Assembly (NCBI GenBank): GCA_900175165.2 | Contig: FWWN02000656.1 | Location: 62,001 to 126,000, forward strand | Direction of reading: 5' to 3' | Origin: Rhizomucor pusillus | Taxonomy: Eukaryota > Mucoromycota > Mucoromycetes > Mucorales > Lichtheimiaceae | DNA: 64,000 bases | Part shown: one piece after another, positions 1 to 14,165 of the stretch | How the letters are laid out: each line of letters begins with the position of its first letter | Numbering within the stretch: the first letter of the stretch is position 1 | The notes under the pieces: model-generated | What the model was told of the DNA's origin: nothing | The model's database searches: none | The model's input: the letters and a program-made list of their open reading frames with translations, nothing else | Translations under genes and position numbers: made by a program

Positions 1-1632
1 AGATTGCACCATCTTTCCCACAGGGTAGCCCCTGTCATACCCGAAAAGCTGGACGTCCCCAGAATAAGGACTAAAAGGAATAACTCTCAAATAGAATAAT
101 GACGATCCATTCTAAATGGAAAAAGTGCACTCCATTCCAATCACAGCCGGAGCTGTGCATACAAATGTGGCAAAGTAACAGTGGATCTGGCATTACTACG
201 GTGGCGCGCGCCTCTTTAAATGTCTCTGCGCTTCTAAAGAGAAGTGCAATTGGTTCCACAATTAGCGCAAAAGACTTGGCTTACCTTGGCATTACCATCG
301 GGTCTTGGCTTTTACCAATTGCTAGTTGCTTCTTGCCACCAGCGCAGTCTAAGAAAAGTACACGATCTGAACAGAGAAAACGCCACGTGCTGCACAAAGA
401 GCCTTTAATGGAGAAACACAAAGAGTCTTGACTGATTTGGAAACCCGTGTGATTCTGTGGAACTTTTTTCATTTTGTTGTTGCAAATGCAGTGCTACACC
501 AGGAATTCTCCTCCCCAACGCAAACATCCCCTTCCCAACTTGCTCCCTCTCCCCGGAACGACTATGGCCCACGAGTTATACGGCATAAAAGACGTCATGT
601 TTTGGGTTAATAACAACAAAGACACGAGCCATAAGTAAAAGCTACGTTGCTGCAGCTGCAGACGTTTCTCATCTCGGCAGCTCGTCCTCCAGATAACTTT
701 AAATTTATTCCGACATTGCTCCAGTTTGGACTGCTGTCGGTAAATGATACCTGCGTTATCTACTGTTTACATGCATCGAGTGCGGCAGTCCAGTGCATCT
801 TTTCTCATGGAGTGTACGTCGTCTCAAATGTTTTAGTGCAATTGCAAAGCGCTCTGAAGCTGTTAACAATTGAGGAAATTTATCACCGAGGAAGAGAGAG
901 TCTGCCTCGTCACACTACATAATGTGCCACAGGATGGACAAAAGCCGTCGTCAAATGCCCAAGCCATTTGTACTCCCTCAACTATATCGATATCGTCAAT
1001 GTCATGCCCGATCTGACGTCGCGCGAGTAGATGAAACCTCAGCAGCTGCTAAGCAACGAGCTAACCAAAAGAACTACAAACCGAGGTTAGAACGGGCGCT
1101 TTGTCTCCCCGTTACCCCAATGCGAGCGCCCTTAAGTTTGAAACGCAAATAACCATTAATGGAAGAAATTCTTCGAACGCGTATTTCCCGTTCCAGACTA
1201 CATAGCCCCGGGCTCAACGCTGAGAGACTGGTTAGATATGTATAACTGGAATGACTCAATACAAAACTTCTTTAATTGACAAGTTACTTTCAATGTTGGT
1301 ACAAACATATTAATCAACGACTATAGAAAAAGGACAAAAGATGAAAAGTCAAAACTTGGAAAGATGAAAAGATTGAGGGGGGCATAGATGTAAGATATAC
1401 ATAGTGAGGAATAAGCTATACATATGATAATAACAATAAGGTAAACTGCAATATAGATATATACAATGAAAAACGCGAAGATAAAGAAGGAGGATCCGGG
1501 GGCATAGAAAGAATTCAAGGAATGTTTAGGGTGGCAATGTTCTCGAAAGAAGGCGTTGCTGAGCTTCTTGGGAACCTGTATTAGGAGGAGGAAAGGGTCT
1601 CTGTCAATATAACCATTCTTTGCATTTCGCAG
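1..1632. other. left-edge spacer without a supported gene
   Basis: Several open frames of 60-110 codons exist on both strands, for example 99-431 on plus and 71-259 on minus. They overlap each other, show no recognisable domain and have no convincing splice partners. The sequence from about 1320 to 1520 is AT-rich and low in complexity. I see no tRNA, rRNA or transposon end here. The part near 1500-1632 is probably the 3' untranslated region of the minus-strand Sel1 gene. Confidence 0.5.
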
Positions 1633-4600
1633 TTACACAGATTCTTCAAAGAACTTACCATGCTCAGCGGCTAGCTGGTATAGATCCATAGCTTTTGAGT
1701 GATCAACAACGACAACGTCCCATCCATGCGCATAATATTCGGCTAGATAAAACACAGCCTCTGCATAGTCGAGTTCATCTTGCTCATCGAGTCCTTCTTC
1801 GTCCAGTAGGTCTTGATGATGCGTTACAACACGCCCGAACCATTCAAAAGCTTTAGTTCGGTCCTTCTCAACGCCTAGTCCAGAATGGAAGCACTTTGCA
1901 ACATGGATAAACACTTTAGGTTCGCCACCGTCTTGTGTTGCCAACTTTAGCAAACTTGCAGCTGCTTCTGTTGGACGCGCGGGTATATCACCCCAACCAT
2001 AAAGCTGATATAGAGAGACCATTGTCATCGCGGTCTTCTTTTGGTCAAAAGGAGCGTGGTCGTATGCAGCTTTGAAGAGTCCGTATGCATTGCGCATTTC
2101 TTGTCGTTGTTGGTGTAATAACCTTGCGAGTGCGAGTTCTGCGAGCCACCAGCCGCCTTGACCAGTCTTGTGCCGGTCTTGTCTCTGTCCAAGCTTTACT
2201 GCCACTTCATACCATTCTCTGGCAAGATCCAGGTTAGGTGGCACATGAATACCGTGCTCGTGGTAGATTCCAATAAATAACGTGGCAGTCTTGTCACCTT
2301 CCTGTGCAGCGCGACAAAATAGGTCGTATGCCTTTTCGAAATCTTGAAATACTACGCCTGTCTTGCCGGAATGATAGAGTTTGCCGAGTTCACGCTGGGA
2401 ATCGCTTGAGCCCATCTGCGCAGAGCGTTCAAACCAGTCAATTGCTTCTGCAGCGCTTTTGTTGTTGTCATCATCCATTAGCAGTTGCGCAAGCTCAAAC
2501 ATGGCATCCTTGTCATCTTGTTCAGCAGCTTGTCGGAAATGATGCATTGCAGCGGTTGGGTCAGGTAAAAGGGCCATAGTCGAGGGATTTGTGCGCTCGT
2601 CACGAATGCCATACAAGTAGTACAATCCAATGTAATAATGGGCACGCGGATGGCTCCTTGATTCGCAAGCGAATTTATACCATTGCAACGCTTCCATATC
2701 CTTGTGCAGAGTTGGATCTTGGCTCGGTACTCGACCTTGGGCATGCATTTGACCAATACGGAACATGGCTTCAGCATCTTGCGTAGCTTCAGCAGACTTG
2801 AGATACCATTCGAGAGCGCGACGATCGTCCTGAGGAGTACCGAGACCCAGTTCATGGCATTGACCCAAAGAGTTGTAAGCATCAACGCAGTTATCATTCT
2901 GTGCGCATTCGACAAGTTCACGGTATCCTGCTTCGGGATCAGCTGGAAGACCTGCCAGCCCAGCAATCTGGTACCGTGCCTTCATAACTCGAGATAATAA
3001 ATGTCCATGGCTTGCTGCACGTTCGTAGAACTCGAGCGCCGCTGCAAACTGCTCCTGGGCATGCCAGGATTGCGCAGCTAGAAACATTGCTTCCACATGA
3101 CCCATCGCAGCTGCTTGCTGGAAACAGCGTGTAGCTAATTCTTGCTCTTCTTGCTGCTTTTGCATGATTATCTCGGCATTGTCGTGTTCATCAGAAGGAG
3201 GGGTCTCGGTGTCGTTATCGTCGATGCTCATCATGACGGTAGCGGCCAAGTCTGATTCCGGTGGTGGTGGTGCTGCTGCTATCATCGGTTTACTAGTAAC
3301 CGCACCAGCTTGATGAAGTTGGCCGAGCAAGACTAAAGACTCGGCATCTCCTGATCGAACAGCTTCCGCTAAAAGCTCCATGGCATGTTCAAACTTGGTA
3401 CTCTTTTGTTGGCTTTGCTCGGATTGAGTTTGGAGTAGCAGGCTGGCGAGTGCACGCATCGAAGGAGCATGGCCTAGAGCAATGGACTTGTGCCACCAAG
3501 CAATTGCAACGTCTTCGTCGCCGTTTTCTAAAGCCATCTGGCCCAGTGCCCAGCTACTTGCCGCATACTTTGCAGCTGATCGTGTGAACCAAACGACCGC
3601 TTCGCCCAGATTGATATCAACATTTAATAAACCTCGCCAGTAGGCCATGCCTATACATAAAGGATCAGTTATCCATGCCGAGATGTTATGCGGTATATGC
3701 ACATTTGTTTCTTACCCATTTTGTGTTGAGCTTCAGGGTGACCTTGCTCAGCGCTTGTCTGGTAGTAGAACAGTGCCTTAGAATCATCCCTATCTACACC
3801 GAGTCCTTGTTCATAAGCCGTAGCGAGTTTGATCATCGCTTCAAGATCCTTGCAAACTTCTGCAGCTCGTTGGTACCACAAGACTGCTTGTACCAGGTCA
3901 ATTTCAATGCCGTTACCGAGTCGATAACTTTCACCTATGTAAATGACCCATAATGTCAGATTTTAGATCGGCAGATATCAGGTATCCTGCAATATATATA
4001 CCAAGCCAGTAAAACGACTGATCGAATGCGTCTTTTTCAGCTAAATTGCGGAGCATTTCAAACGCTTCCTGCTTTGTCATTGATCCAGTATCGATATTGA
4101 CAGACTGAGAAACAGTATCATCCTGAGCATGTGGGTGCAGCACTGTGATGTAACCAAGTACATAGCGTGCGACCATAAACCGAGAGGTTTTGCCGATGCG
4201 TGTTTCTGTGAGACTCGCGTCTCTAGCTGCAATGAGATATTGCGTGAATGCGTCCTGGAACTGATTCTGGGAATGGTAGACTTGCGCCGCGGCAAAAGGT
4301 GCCCTATATAATATAAACGTAAGCATATGTATGCAGCATTTAGTCCAGTGCTGTATGTCAAATAACTTACACCGAAGCTCCGAGTTTGGCAGCAGCGTGG
4401 TACAGCTCTAGAGCTTTTGCAATGCTTGTTTCAACGGCTAGTCCATTCTGGTAATAGCTTCCTAGCAGCAAGGTCGCTCGTGCATCATTTTGGTCAGCCG
4501 CCAGTTGCAGTAACTGGAAAGCTGTCTGGTAATCTTGCGCCACTCCAAAGCCAGCATCGTAAAGCATTGCTAGCTCTCTCTGTGCTACGGCATCGCCCAA

Positions 4601-7316
4601 AGAAGCCGCCTTTTGATACCAATGAATCATGAGACTGCTGTATTCATGTTGATTTCGTGAGTTCAAAGCATTTTTGGGTTCGTTGCCTACGGCAGCAATG
4701 CGGCAAAGCATGGCGAGAGATGTCATGGCAGCGATAACACCCTTCTTGGCAGCTTTTTCGAAACAAATACGAGCTCGGTTCAAATCAACTGGCGTACCGG
4801 CGATGCCTTTTGCGTAATATAGACCAAGACTATACAGAGCAACTTTGTGACCCTTGCGTGCTGCTTTCTCGTACCAAGGCATAGCACCTTTTCGGTCTCG
4901 TGGGATACCTTGACCGTTGGATAACATCAATGCGACCTGTTTTTGGACAATTGGACACATGACGTGAGTTCCTACTATTTTGGTCTACTGAGAACACACG
5001 CTTTGTTTGTTACCTGGAACTCGGCATCAACGTCACCTGTTTGTGCGGCGATCATGTAATGCTTGAATGCCATCTTTAGATCACGTGGACAGACGCCATC
5101 GAGTCCTTCTTCGTAGCAGGCGGCTAGCCAGTAGTTTGCCCCACCATCCTGCTCGCCTTTAGCGAGTGATGCAAGGATATTGAATGCCTTGTAGGAATCT
5201 TTCTTGACTCCAGCCCACCCATGTAAATAATAGCGTGCAATCATAAGCAAAGCTTTGCTGGTAGCTACTTGGGACGCTTCCTCGGTCGAAACTGCTGCCT
5301 TCTGGAACCAATCGAAAGCATCGCGATATCTATCCATGCTGAACAATAGCTGTCCGAGAATGAGCTGCGCTGCGGCTTGGAAGGGGCTTGTTATGCGAGC
5401 GGCTTTTTGGTAATGCTCCATGGCCGTTTCTTGACTCGCTTGGACACCACCGCGTCCATGTTCGTAACATGATCCGACTAGACACATTGCATGTACATCG
5501 CCCTGAAGGGCAGCTCTTCGGAACCACAAGAGAGCTGTCTTTTCATCCTTTTTCCCAAAAAGGCCCTGAGCAAACATGAGACCAATGATGCGCTGAGCAG
5601 GAGCGAAGCCAGCCTTGGCTGATCGATGAAGAAAACGACCTGCTTCCTTGTAGTCTTGTTGCAAACCGAGGCTACCGAGACGGTAGTGTAATCCAACAAC
5701 ATATTGCGCGACTGCATCGTCGGCGGTAATGGCAGCAGTCTTGTAATAATATAGAGCCTGTTCGTGATCTGCATCTACCCCTTGGCTGTGCTCGTACATA
5801 AGACCGAGCTTCAGGAGTGCGCGCGCGTTGTTCTACAATAGAAAATTACGAGTGAGACCAAGCTTACGCCACAACTGTTACACGGCGGTTATGTACCACT
5901 TGAGCGGCGTGCTCGAGCCATCGTTTGCCTTGAGTGATATCGTTCTTGTGATCTACAAGCAGAATGCCTAGTGCTGCTTGGGCATCTGCGAATCCTTGTT
6001 GGGCGGCTGACAGCAAATATTGCTCGGCAATGTCAATATCCCGTTGGACTACAATGCCTTGTTCGTAGTATATGCCTGCGATATATTGACCATACCTAAT
6101 TTGAAGAAAGTAAATATGTAAGGGTCTATACGTGAGAGAGATATTAAAATTGTCACTTTGAACTTTACTTGTTTCCATTTTGGGCGCTTTTTTGGAACCA
6201 TTCTAGCGCTGTAGCTGCATCTTCGGCAATACCTTCTCCTTTGAAGATAAGTTCTCCGAGGCGGTACTGAGCGAGGCCAGCTACGTATTGAGCTTCTTTG
6301 TGTTGCACGACAAAACCGGGATCTAGCTCTGCAGCAGCCTTGAACCAGTGAGCTGCCTCGACATTGTTGGATGCATGGTAGAAATATTCAGCTAGCGGAT
6401 AAAACGATTCCCAGCAGCCGAGCTCGGCCAAGTTTCTGAGTTGCGAAAACCCTTTATCGGTATCGAGAACCGTTCCCCATCCCTCCAGGAGGCACCGAGC
6501 AGACCAAACGAGGGCGCATGGATCGTTTGTTTCTTGACCCCAGAGAGTTATGGTATGAAACACTTTAGATTGGTCATCAGATGTCCTTGCAGATACGATA
6601 GCTTGTCGCAATATTCTGTGGGAATCACTGCGGCTCTCTTTGAGCTGCTGCAGGAGATCTTGGGAATCCGTAGAGCGCAAATCTTGCTCTTTTTGTTCTT
6701 CCTCCAGCTCCTGCAGCCCATATTCTTGAGTGTGAGCTATAGCTAATTTGTCTTCAACGCAGACAGATGGCCAGTCTTGGCAAAACTGCGATCGCCGGGA
6801 TACAGTCGATGAAAATGCCGTAACCGTCGTAATCGTGCTGGTAAGATCCAATTGAGAAAACATACCGCCAGACCACATCATACTAGCGGTACTGCTGCTA
6901 CCGGCGCTTGAGGAGAGCCGGGCATTGCTATCATTTGTTTCGCAAGAAAGGATAGAGCGTGTTCGCCGAGAAGAGGTTACTGGTTGCCACGGAGGCGAGG
7001 GTGAGCGGGATGCGTGCCTGTGTGGCCTGTGCACGAACGGTCGACTTTGCCTTGATGAGACCTTGTTGTCTTCTTCGGTGGCACTTTGGAGCACAGATGG
7101 TGATGGTGATGGTGATGGTGTTGAATTTGTTGATATCGCTGTTTCTGGTGATTGTGCTGTATCTGGCATTGCTTCGGACGGTACAACGATCGACTCACGA
7201 CTAAACCGTCGCGAGAACCGTTTCAGACTCTTGATAGATCCAGGTCGGCTACCCCGACCTTTTGTCGTGGACGGTATGCTTCTTTCCGACGTCGGCCGGC
7301 TATGATGACTACCCAT
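1633..7316 (-). CDS. giant Sel1-repeat (HCP-like) scaffold protein
   Basis: This is a multi-exon gene of roughly 1,700-1,800 codons built from many Sel1-like repeats (36-44 residue helical hairpins). Repeat cores such as AQYVVGLHYRLG, AMCLVGSCYEHG and ATLLLGSYYQNG recur from about residue 300 to the C-terminus. The first 250 residues are Ser/Pro/Arg-rich and look disordered. The chosen start at 7316 gives MGSHHS, a possible N-myristoylation site (Gly2, Ser6). Clear joins include NGN|KYGQYIAG near 6178/6096 and HAAQ|NNARALL near 5898/5833; further introns lie near 4975, 4375, 3930 and 3700. In fungi, Sel1-repeat proteins act as adaptors, for example the chitin synthase activator Chs4/Skt5 and ERAD Hrd3. 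Nothing here proves either role, since there is no signal peptide or C-terminal prenyl motif (it ends KFFEESV). Function unassigned; family certain. Confidence 0.88.
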
Positions 7317-7808
7317 GCCCAACCGTTCAAATCAATCGAAAGGAGAACAGAACACTACAGGCGGGAAAAAGGGTGAAGTGGAGTATAAATACGTGTGCGC
7401 AAGGAAATAAATAAGAAAAAAGAGGATGTCGTGTATCTCTGCACTCCACAAACTCTGTCCCCCAATAACAAGAAAATAGTCTGGCAGATGAAATGCATGT
7501 CCAAAAATGGATATCGAAAAACATGGGATGGCTGTTCCTGGTGGGAAATCGACTTGTTCAGTGCAACCCGCCCCTCTGAGTTTGGCCATCCAATCATGCG
7601 ATGGCGAAGCATGCGGTGAGCATCATTTCATCCATTAGACGGGATTATGCCAGAGTGGCAGCACGCAGGATGCCAACGATGAAGCGTTTCTACAGGAACG
7701 GCAAACGATGATATTTCACGCGGCCGTGCACACAAAAAGCGCACCATGTCTTGTTTGTTTGTTTTTATTGAAGGCGACGTCGCACATGGCGCCCGCAATT
7801 TTTTCCCT

Positions 7809-9787
7809 TTATTTGTCACTTGATGTCTTCTTTAGTAAACGGGAAACGGCGGCCTCTATATCTGCAATGCGAGCTTTGATACTGGGACGTGCAAGGCGCT
7901 CCTCCCATTCCCTCCATGTTGTTCCATCTTTGAACTTGCCCATAAGTTCCTCGGTTGTCTCTACAATGTTACCCTTGGGTGTAATTGTATTGACAGACAA
8001 AGGTTGTTCGTGGTCGCGGTCGTGCATCTTTGCATTGGTGACATTGCGAACGAAATTACACAAATTCTGCACAGCTCGTACAGATGACGGTGTTGGCAAA
8101 ATGATTTGAAACACGTGTGGTTGATCGACAAATAGTTCCAGATGCACATTTGTAGGTATATATTCATCGTTCTCGATATCTTCATTGCATTGGTTGGAAG
8201 CCGTAAGTGCTAAGTAGATCGACTCGTCTCGTAATCTTTCAGCCGTGCCCGCTTGCTATAAGCAAATATGTATCAAACCCAAACGTGTCCATATTTAGTT
8301 GAATTCGATATCCGTGCATAACATGTCAACCCCGGTGTGCAACTCACCACAAGTAATTTTGGTAAACCTCGAAGGCGGTGCTTGTCAAAAACTGGGCTCA
8401 CGTAGGGATGCTTTAGAACTCTGTTATCAGCATAAAATTGAACACGGTCAATATCGTCCTCACGATGTAGCGAAGAACGTGAAGATATAGCAGAAGGACG
8501 ACCGAAAGGGCCAGGAGAAGCTGCTTCCTTTAGAAGCTTGGATTTTGGACGTGGCAACTTATTGTAATCGACAGCTGCAGATGGAGCGTGTTTAAATCCT
8601 ACTGCCGGCAGATAATCTGTAAGTAGATTTGAAACAATTGAAGGAAGAGAATGCGTTAAATCGACCCTGCAGATTGGATGATAAGTACGCTCTTTACGGA
8701 AGCAAAAGAGTAATATCTACCATGGTGATAAGGTCATCGCACCAGCTGGTGCTTGCAATCCAGCATCGCGCAAGGCTAGTAGCAAGGCAAGCGTCAATCC
8801 GCCTCCAGCAGAGTCTCCAGCAACGACTATGTTGCTCGGGTCGATCTTGTCTGGGCCATCGATCAGATACATGTAAGCTGCTAATGCATCCTCGACCGCT
8901 GCAGGGAAGGGATGTTGGGGAGCTAGACGGTAATCTATCGAAAAGACGCGCGCATCTGACAACTTCGTACAAAATCCATTAAAAAAGAAGGAAAGCATGG
9001 TATCATCACTCGTATACTATTTTACCTTTGCGAGCTTACTCAAGAACTGTCGATACATAGTATAGGAACCGAGATAATAAGCACCACCGTGAAGATATAA
9101 GATGATCCTTTCCTTGTTTTTTGAGCCCTGTCTGCTTTCAAGCCATTCGCCCCGCAATTGAGGAACCTGGTCGCGATCGCTCCGCCAATCCCATCCTATG
9201 GCTTGCTCGTCTTCTAGACTAAACAGTTTTTCCAGCACTTCACCGGCCTTGTGACGGAATTCTTGTGGTATCCAGGCTTTTTCGCGGTTGATGCCTGAGG
9301 GTATCGGAATTCCTTTGACTGTCGTAATAGCTTGCAACTCTTCGACAGTCTTTGAGGTTGAGCGCTGTAGAAAATCGGCGACGACAGCTATAGCGAGGTC
9401 GAATGAAAGCGACCATGATTTTGCGGGCGGACCTGGAATTATCATCATCACCCATCGTGAGTTTCACTTGCGCCAGTGATGACTGCAAAAGCAGACACCC
9501 ATAATACCCTTTTTGTAGTGTCGATAAATCGTCTGTGCTATCACTGGCATGGGTGGAATAAGATGCGCCCACAGTCTTGGAGGGATACCTGTTGTAGGCT
9601 TGTTGGGCGTTGGACGACTTTTACGAAGGGATATCTTGCTTTGCTCCCCTGCAGCAGCACGGCGCGCACTGGCGGTCGTAAATGATGTAGATGAAATGAG
9701 CTTATTGACCTTTTTCAGCTTGGGGCGAGCTGTCCTGACTGTTGACATGAAAAAAAGAGCGGAAAAGAAGGGGGAAGGGAAGAGCAT
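7809..9787 (-). CDS. alpha/beta hydrolase, hormone-sensitive-lipase family
   Basis: This is a serine ester hydrolase of the HSL (alpha/beta hydrolase-3) family, expected to cleave carboxyl esters or short acylglycerols. The oxyanion-hole motif [12 protein letters not shown], the nucleophile elbow [12 protein letters not shown] and the late [11 protein letters not shown], which carries the usual acid residue, are all present. The distal histidine is probably in DQPHVFQ. At least four introns split it: one after RHYKKG near 9510, one near 9040, one between TLSPW and the DYLPAVGF exon near 8720-8620, and one near 8340-8260. A lineage-specific insert of about 70 residues separates the nucleophile block from HPYVSPVFD. 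The ATG at 9787 has a strong ACC context. An in-frame ATG at 9748 is an alternative that would remove a short hydrophobic N-terminus. Substrate unknown. Confidence 0.85.
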
Positions 9788-9827
9788 GGTAACAGCGAAT
9801 GTGAACAAAGATATTTAAAAAAATCGT

Positions 9828-10408
9828 GGTTCCACATGCCATCAGGGTCCGCTCAATGAAAAGAACTGAACCCCTTGTTGATGGTCAATACGGCCCACAT
9901 CCCAGAGCGGGTATCGACTTCGTATTTTCTCAAACGCAAAGTTCAGTAATATTCAAGATGAATCGAGCAGTCCAAGATTTCTTCGTTCAATTTCCTTATT
10001 CAATTTGCTTTCCAAGTAACCTTCTAACTATAAATTTTAACAATTGTGATATATCGGGCTAGATTGGTATAAAGTGGTGATAAACACAATAGCAACACAT
10101 ATATATCATAGCTCTTGACAATGGTCATAACTATTCTTCAACGAAGTCAATTACTAAACGACTTCGATGCTCGAATGCGACATATCAGTAAATGCTGCTT
10201 TTGTGAATACTGTGATACAATCGATATTTTCATTGCTGGCATATCCATTACCAGCTCGTTATTTTTTCGTTATGCTTTGTGGCAACAGTGCTTTTGACGT
10301 TACTAGAACGGAAGCTATGCTGCTGTAGTTTGGAGAACCACGAAGGCATGAAGAGTGCTTCTTTGAAACGCCGCTGAAGCGTATTAATAGCCTTTTTGTC
10401 AAGACCTA
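9828..10408. other. AT-rich intergenic region
   Basis: This is the divergent spacer between the hydrolase (minus) and PYM (plus). It is AT-rich with only short chance frames. It should hold both promoters, but no specific site can be named. Confidence 0.4.
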
Positions 10409-10870
10409 ATGTCAGAACCTACCAACGCTGGAATTATTACTGTAGGCGATGAACGTTGGATCCCGGGATCACGGAGACCAGATGGCAGCTACCGGAAAGA
10501 GCGCAAAGTTCGTCCTGGGTTTACCCCGTTAGAAGATTTGCAACGGTACACGACACCAAGGCAACGACTACAACAGCAACAAGAACAACAAAAGAAGCAG
10601 CAACAAGAGCAGCAGAAAGAGCAGCAGCAGAAACAGAAACAAGCAAACAACAAAGCGCAAGGTTACCAGCCGCCAACAAGCGGCAAGTCAGACACCGAAC
10701 GGCTTGTCAGAAACTTGCAAAAGAAGTTGCGACAGGTTCAAGATCTAGAGCAGAAATTGATCAAGGGCGAAAAGCTGGATGAAAACCAGCGAGAGAAAGT
10801 GAAGAAGGGCAAGGCTTTGAGAGATGAATTGGCGGAAGCAATGTCCAAGTTATCCCTAGACACAAAGTAA
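10409..10870 (+). CDS. PYM1: PYM, partner of Y14 and Mago (exon-junction-complex disassembly)
   Basis: This is a single-exon 153-residue protein. The N-terminus carries the Mago-binding signature, GDERWIPGSRRPDGSYRK followed by KVRPGFTP (about residues 12-45). The middle is a Gln/Lys-rich low-complexity stretch (about 52-85). The C-terminus, KKLRQVQDLEQKLIKGEKL to the end, is the conserved coiled segment of the PYM/WIBG family. In animals PYM binds the Mago-Y14 heterodimer and the 40S ribosome and strips exon junction complexes from spliced mRNA in the cytoplasm. Its presence fits an intron-rich genome. Length is typical for a fungal PYM. The start has A at -3 and no upstream in-frame alternative is needed. 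Confidence 0.9.
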   Translation: MSEPTNAGIITVGDERWIPGSRRPDGSYRKERKVRPGFTPLEDLQRYTTPRQRLQQQQEQQKKQQQEQQKEQQQKQKQANNKAQGYQPPTSGKSDTERLVRNLQKKLRQVQDLEQKLIKGEKLDENQREKVKKGKALRDELAEAMSKLSLDTK

Positions 10871-11732
10871 TAAACTGTTTTGATGTCCAAATTTTGTCAG
10901 TATCTATTCCTGGCTTCTAGGAAGGGAGTATAGCTTTACGAGCGTGTATAGATTGCTCCCACTCTCTAGGATAAATGAGACGAACAAGAATAATAGACGG
11001 ACGAGAACAACATCAATGCGAGCAGGCAGATACATTTTGCAGTACATCTTGTTTTCGTAGATCACTATGCGTAGCACGCGTAACGCAGTATATCATACGT
11101 GATTTCTCGATGCGATATACTCGAAAGACAGATTTAATTTCATCCACCAGCAGTAGCATGTCCATGTCCGCCTGCGCGCTCCACCCATAGTGCGCGATTC
11201 AATATCCCATATCTTGGATTTGCTACCAAGGAAGCCACCAAAGAGCCAACGACGCCGACGGTTTTAGCCTACTGTCTGGCCAGAACTCGCAAATATCCTA
11301 TATGAGCTAGATCAGCTGAGCCAAGACGTGACCTTTCAGCCGCATCCACCACAATCATCAGCAACAATGCCGCCGTCCGTGGATTTCCTGCGTTGGATCG
11401 GATAAGCTCTCTTCCCCTTTCCTCTAGTTCCTCTTTGTTCCTTTCTCTTTTCTTGCGCTTCCTTCCCTACCCTTTCATTAGAACTAAAAAGCTGAAAAGA
11501 ACCGCGCACAGGGCATTGATAATTTACTTTCCACCGCGAAGTGTTCGTCAAAAAACAGGAAAGAAGATTTGATAACAAATTTCTACAGCAATGTCGTGTA
11601 CAAACACCGTATCGAAAGAACAAACTAACAGTTATGATGATAACTAGCCGGTTTTAAGATGACAGCCTATAAAACAGGTGTTGGAACTTGTCAAAAAATG
11701 TTCCCTTCTTTCTTTTCTTCGTTCTCGTTATT
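10871..11732. other. intergenic region, pyrimidine-rich before the next gene
   Basis: There is no supported gene. A 95-codon minus frame at 11336-11623 is low complexity and is antisense to a pyrimidine-rich tract (about 11400-11480). Short CT tracts just before 11733 (for example ttcccttctttcttttcttc) resemble a fungal core promoter for the next gene. Confidence 0.4.
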
Positions 11733-12552
11733 ATGGACAGACCATCCAGAACCGAAGAACTCGATGAATGGATGCCGCTTGAGAAGCTAGATCGTGCATC
11801 AAGTCCGGTCCGTAATATGCCCCAATAAAATAACGAAAAACTTGGTTATTGATCTTTCTACTACATAGTGGGAAATCGTAGACGAAAATCCAAAGCGTAC
11901 AGGAAGGCAGGACGCGGGTCCAGCAGCAGACGATGTTGACGATGTTGCAGCGTTGCAAGACTATAGCATGCCAGGAAGTTATCCCGATATGGCTGTTAAA
12001 GACATACATCAAGCTGCCGCTGCCACCACAAGCGCATCAAAACAGCACAGGCATACTTTTGATGCATCCGAAGCGGAATCATTTGAACCATTGTTTACGC
12101 TTTTGCCCGATTCGCCAGACTTCGATGAGATAATGGATGAGTTGGCGATGCCTCTCTATGCACAAGAAGGCGCATCCAGTGCTACTACCGCTGCTAAACC
12201 GCTTACAAAGATATCTGCAGCCGCATCATCTCTCTCTGGACCAATGACTTCTGCATTTAGCAAGGCCTCGCCCTCAGATATTCCTTCAGCGTGGTCCGAA
12301 TACGTCCAAAATGCTCAGTACAATTCTCAACAAGAGCCTTCCAAAATTATAGCCACCGCGTATGCCGTCGATACCATGCCTGGCACTTTTCCGAACATTG
12401 ATTACAATGCCTTAGACTATGATAATCTTGGACAGATGAGTGGTTTGATAGACAGCGCTGCCAGTCCAGGTACTGGACACGACACGCCTTCTTTAGTAAT
12501 TGGTCCAATTATTACATCGCTCATGATCCTCTGGATGCTAGGACGGTTCTAG
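11733..12552 (+). CDS. orphan protein with C-terminal membrane anchor
   Basis: This is a 252-residue protein from two exons (11733-11807 and 11869-12552; the intron is 61 bases, gtccgt...catag, phase 0). The body is acidic, Ser/Ala/Thr-rich and low in order. A short acidic patch, LPDSPDFDEIMDELAM, looks like a linear interaction motif. The last 20 residues, SLVIGPIITSLMILWMLGRF, form a single hydrophobic helix followed by Arg, the layout of a tail-anchored protein inserted post-translationally in ER, mitochondrial outer or peroxisomal membrane. I do not recognise a family. Its 3' end converges with the proteasome alpha5 gene, with 93 bases between stops. The frame stays open across the splice, which supports a real gene. 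Confidence 0.65.
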
Positions 12553-12645
12553 CTCTGCCTTTCTCTCCTTTTGCATCATTCATTCTTCTGTTTGTAATCT
12601 TTGTCAAACGATCAAAGTTTGTTTTTGTGGAATCACGTCAAAAGT

Positions 12646-13914
<1,269 letters not shown>

Positions 13915-14165
13915 CTTTAGGGAATGGATTTTTTTGGTTACTATTCTATATACTAGATTGATGTTTTGGGGGTTTTTGCTAGCATCCATATTGCAAACAT
14001 GCTGTACAACGAAATACATCGAGATACCACGGCCATAGATGGATCTTATGTAAAGTCTGTTTATTTCGTAGTGATAATCATGCTGACTGAAAAGATGGCA
14101 GCACACATTAAAAGGGAAAAGCCACGTTTCCGCAGCATTCACTTTAACAGTTCAACGAGCCTTCG

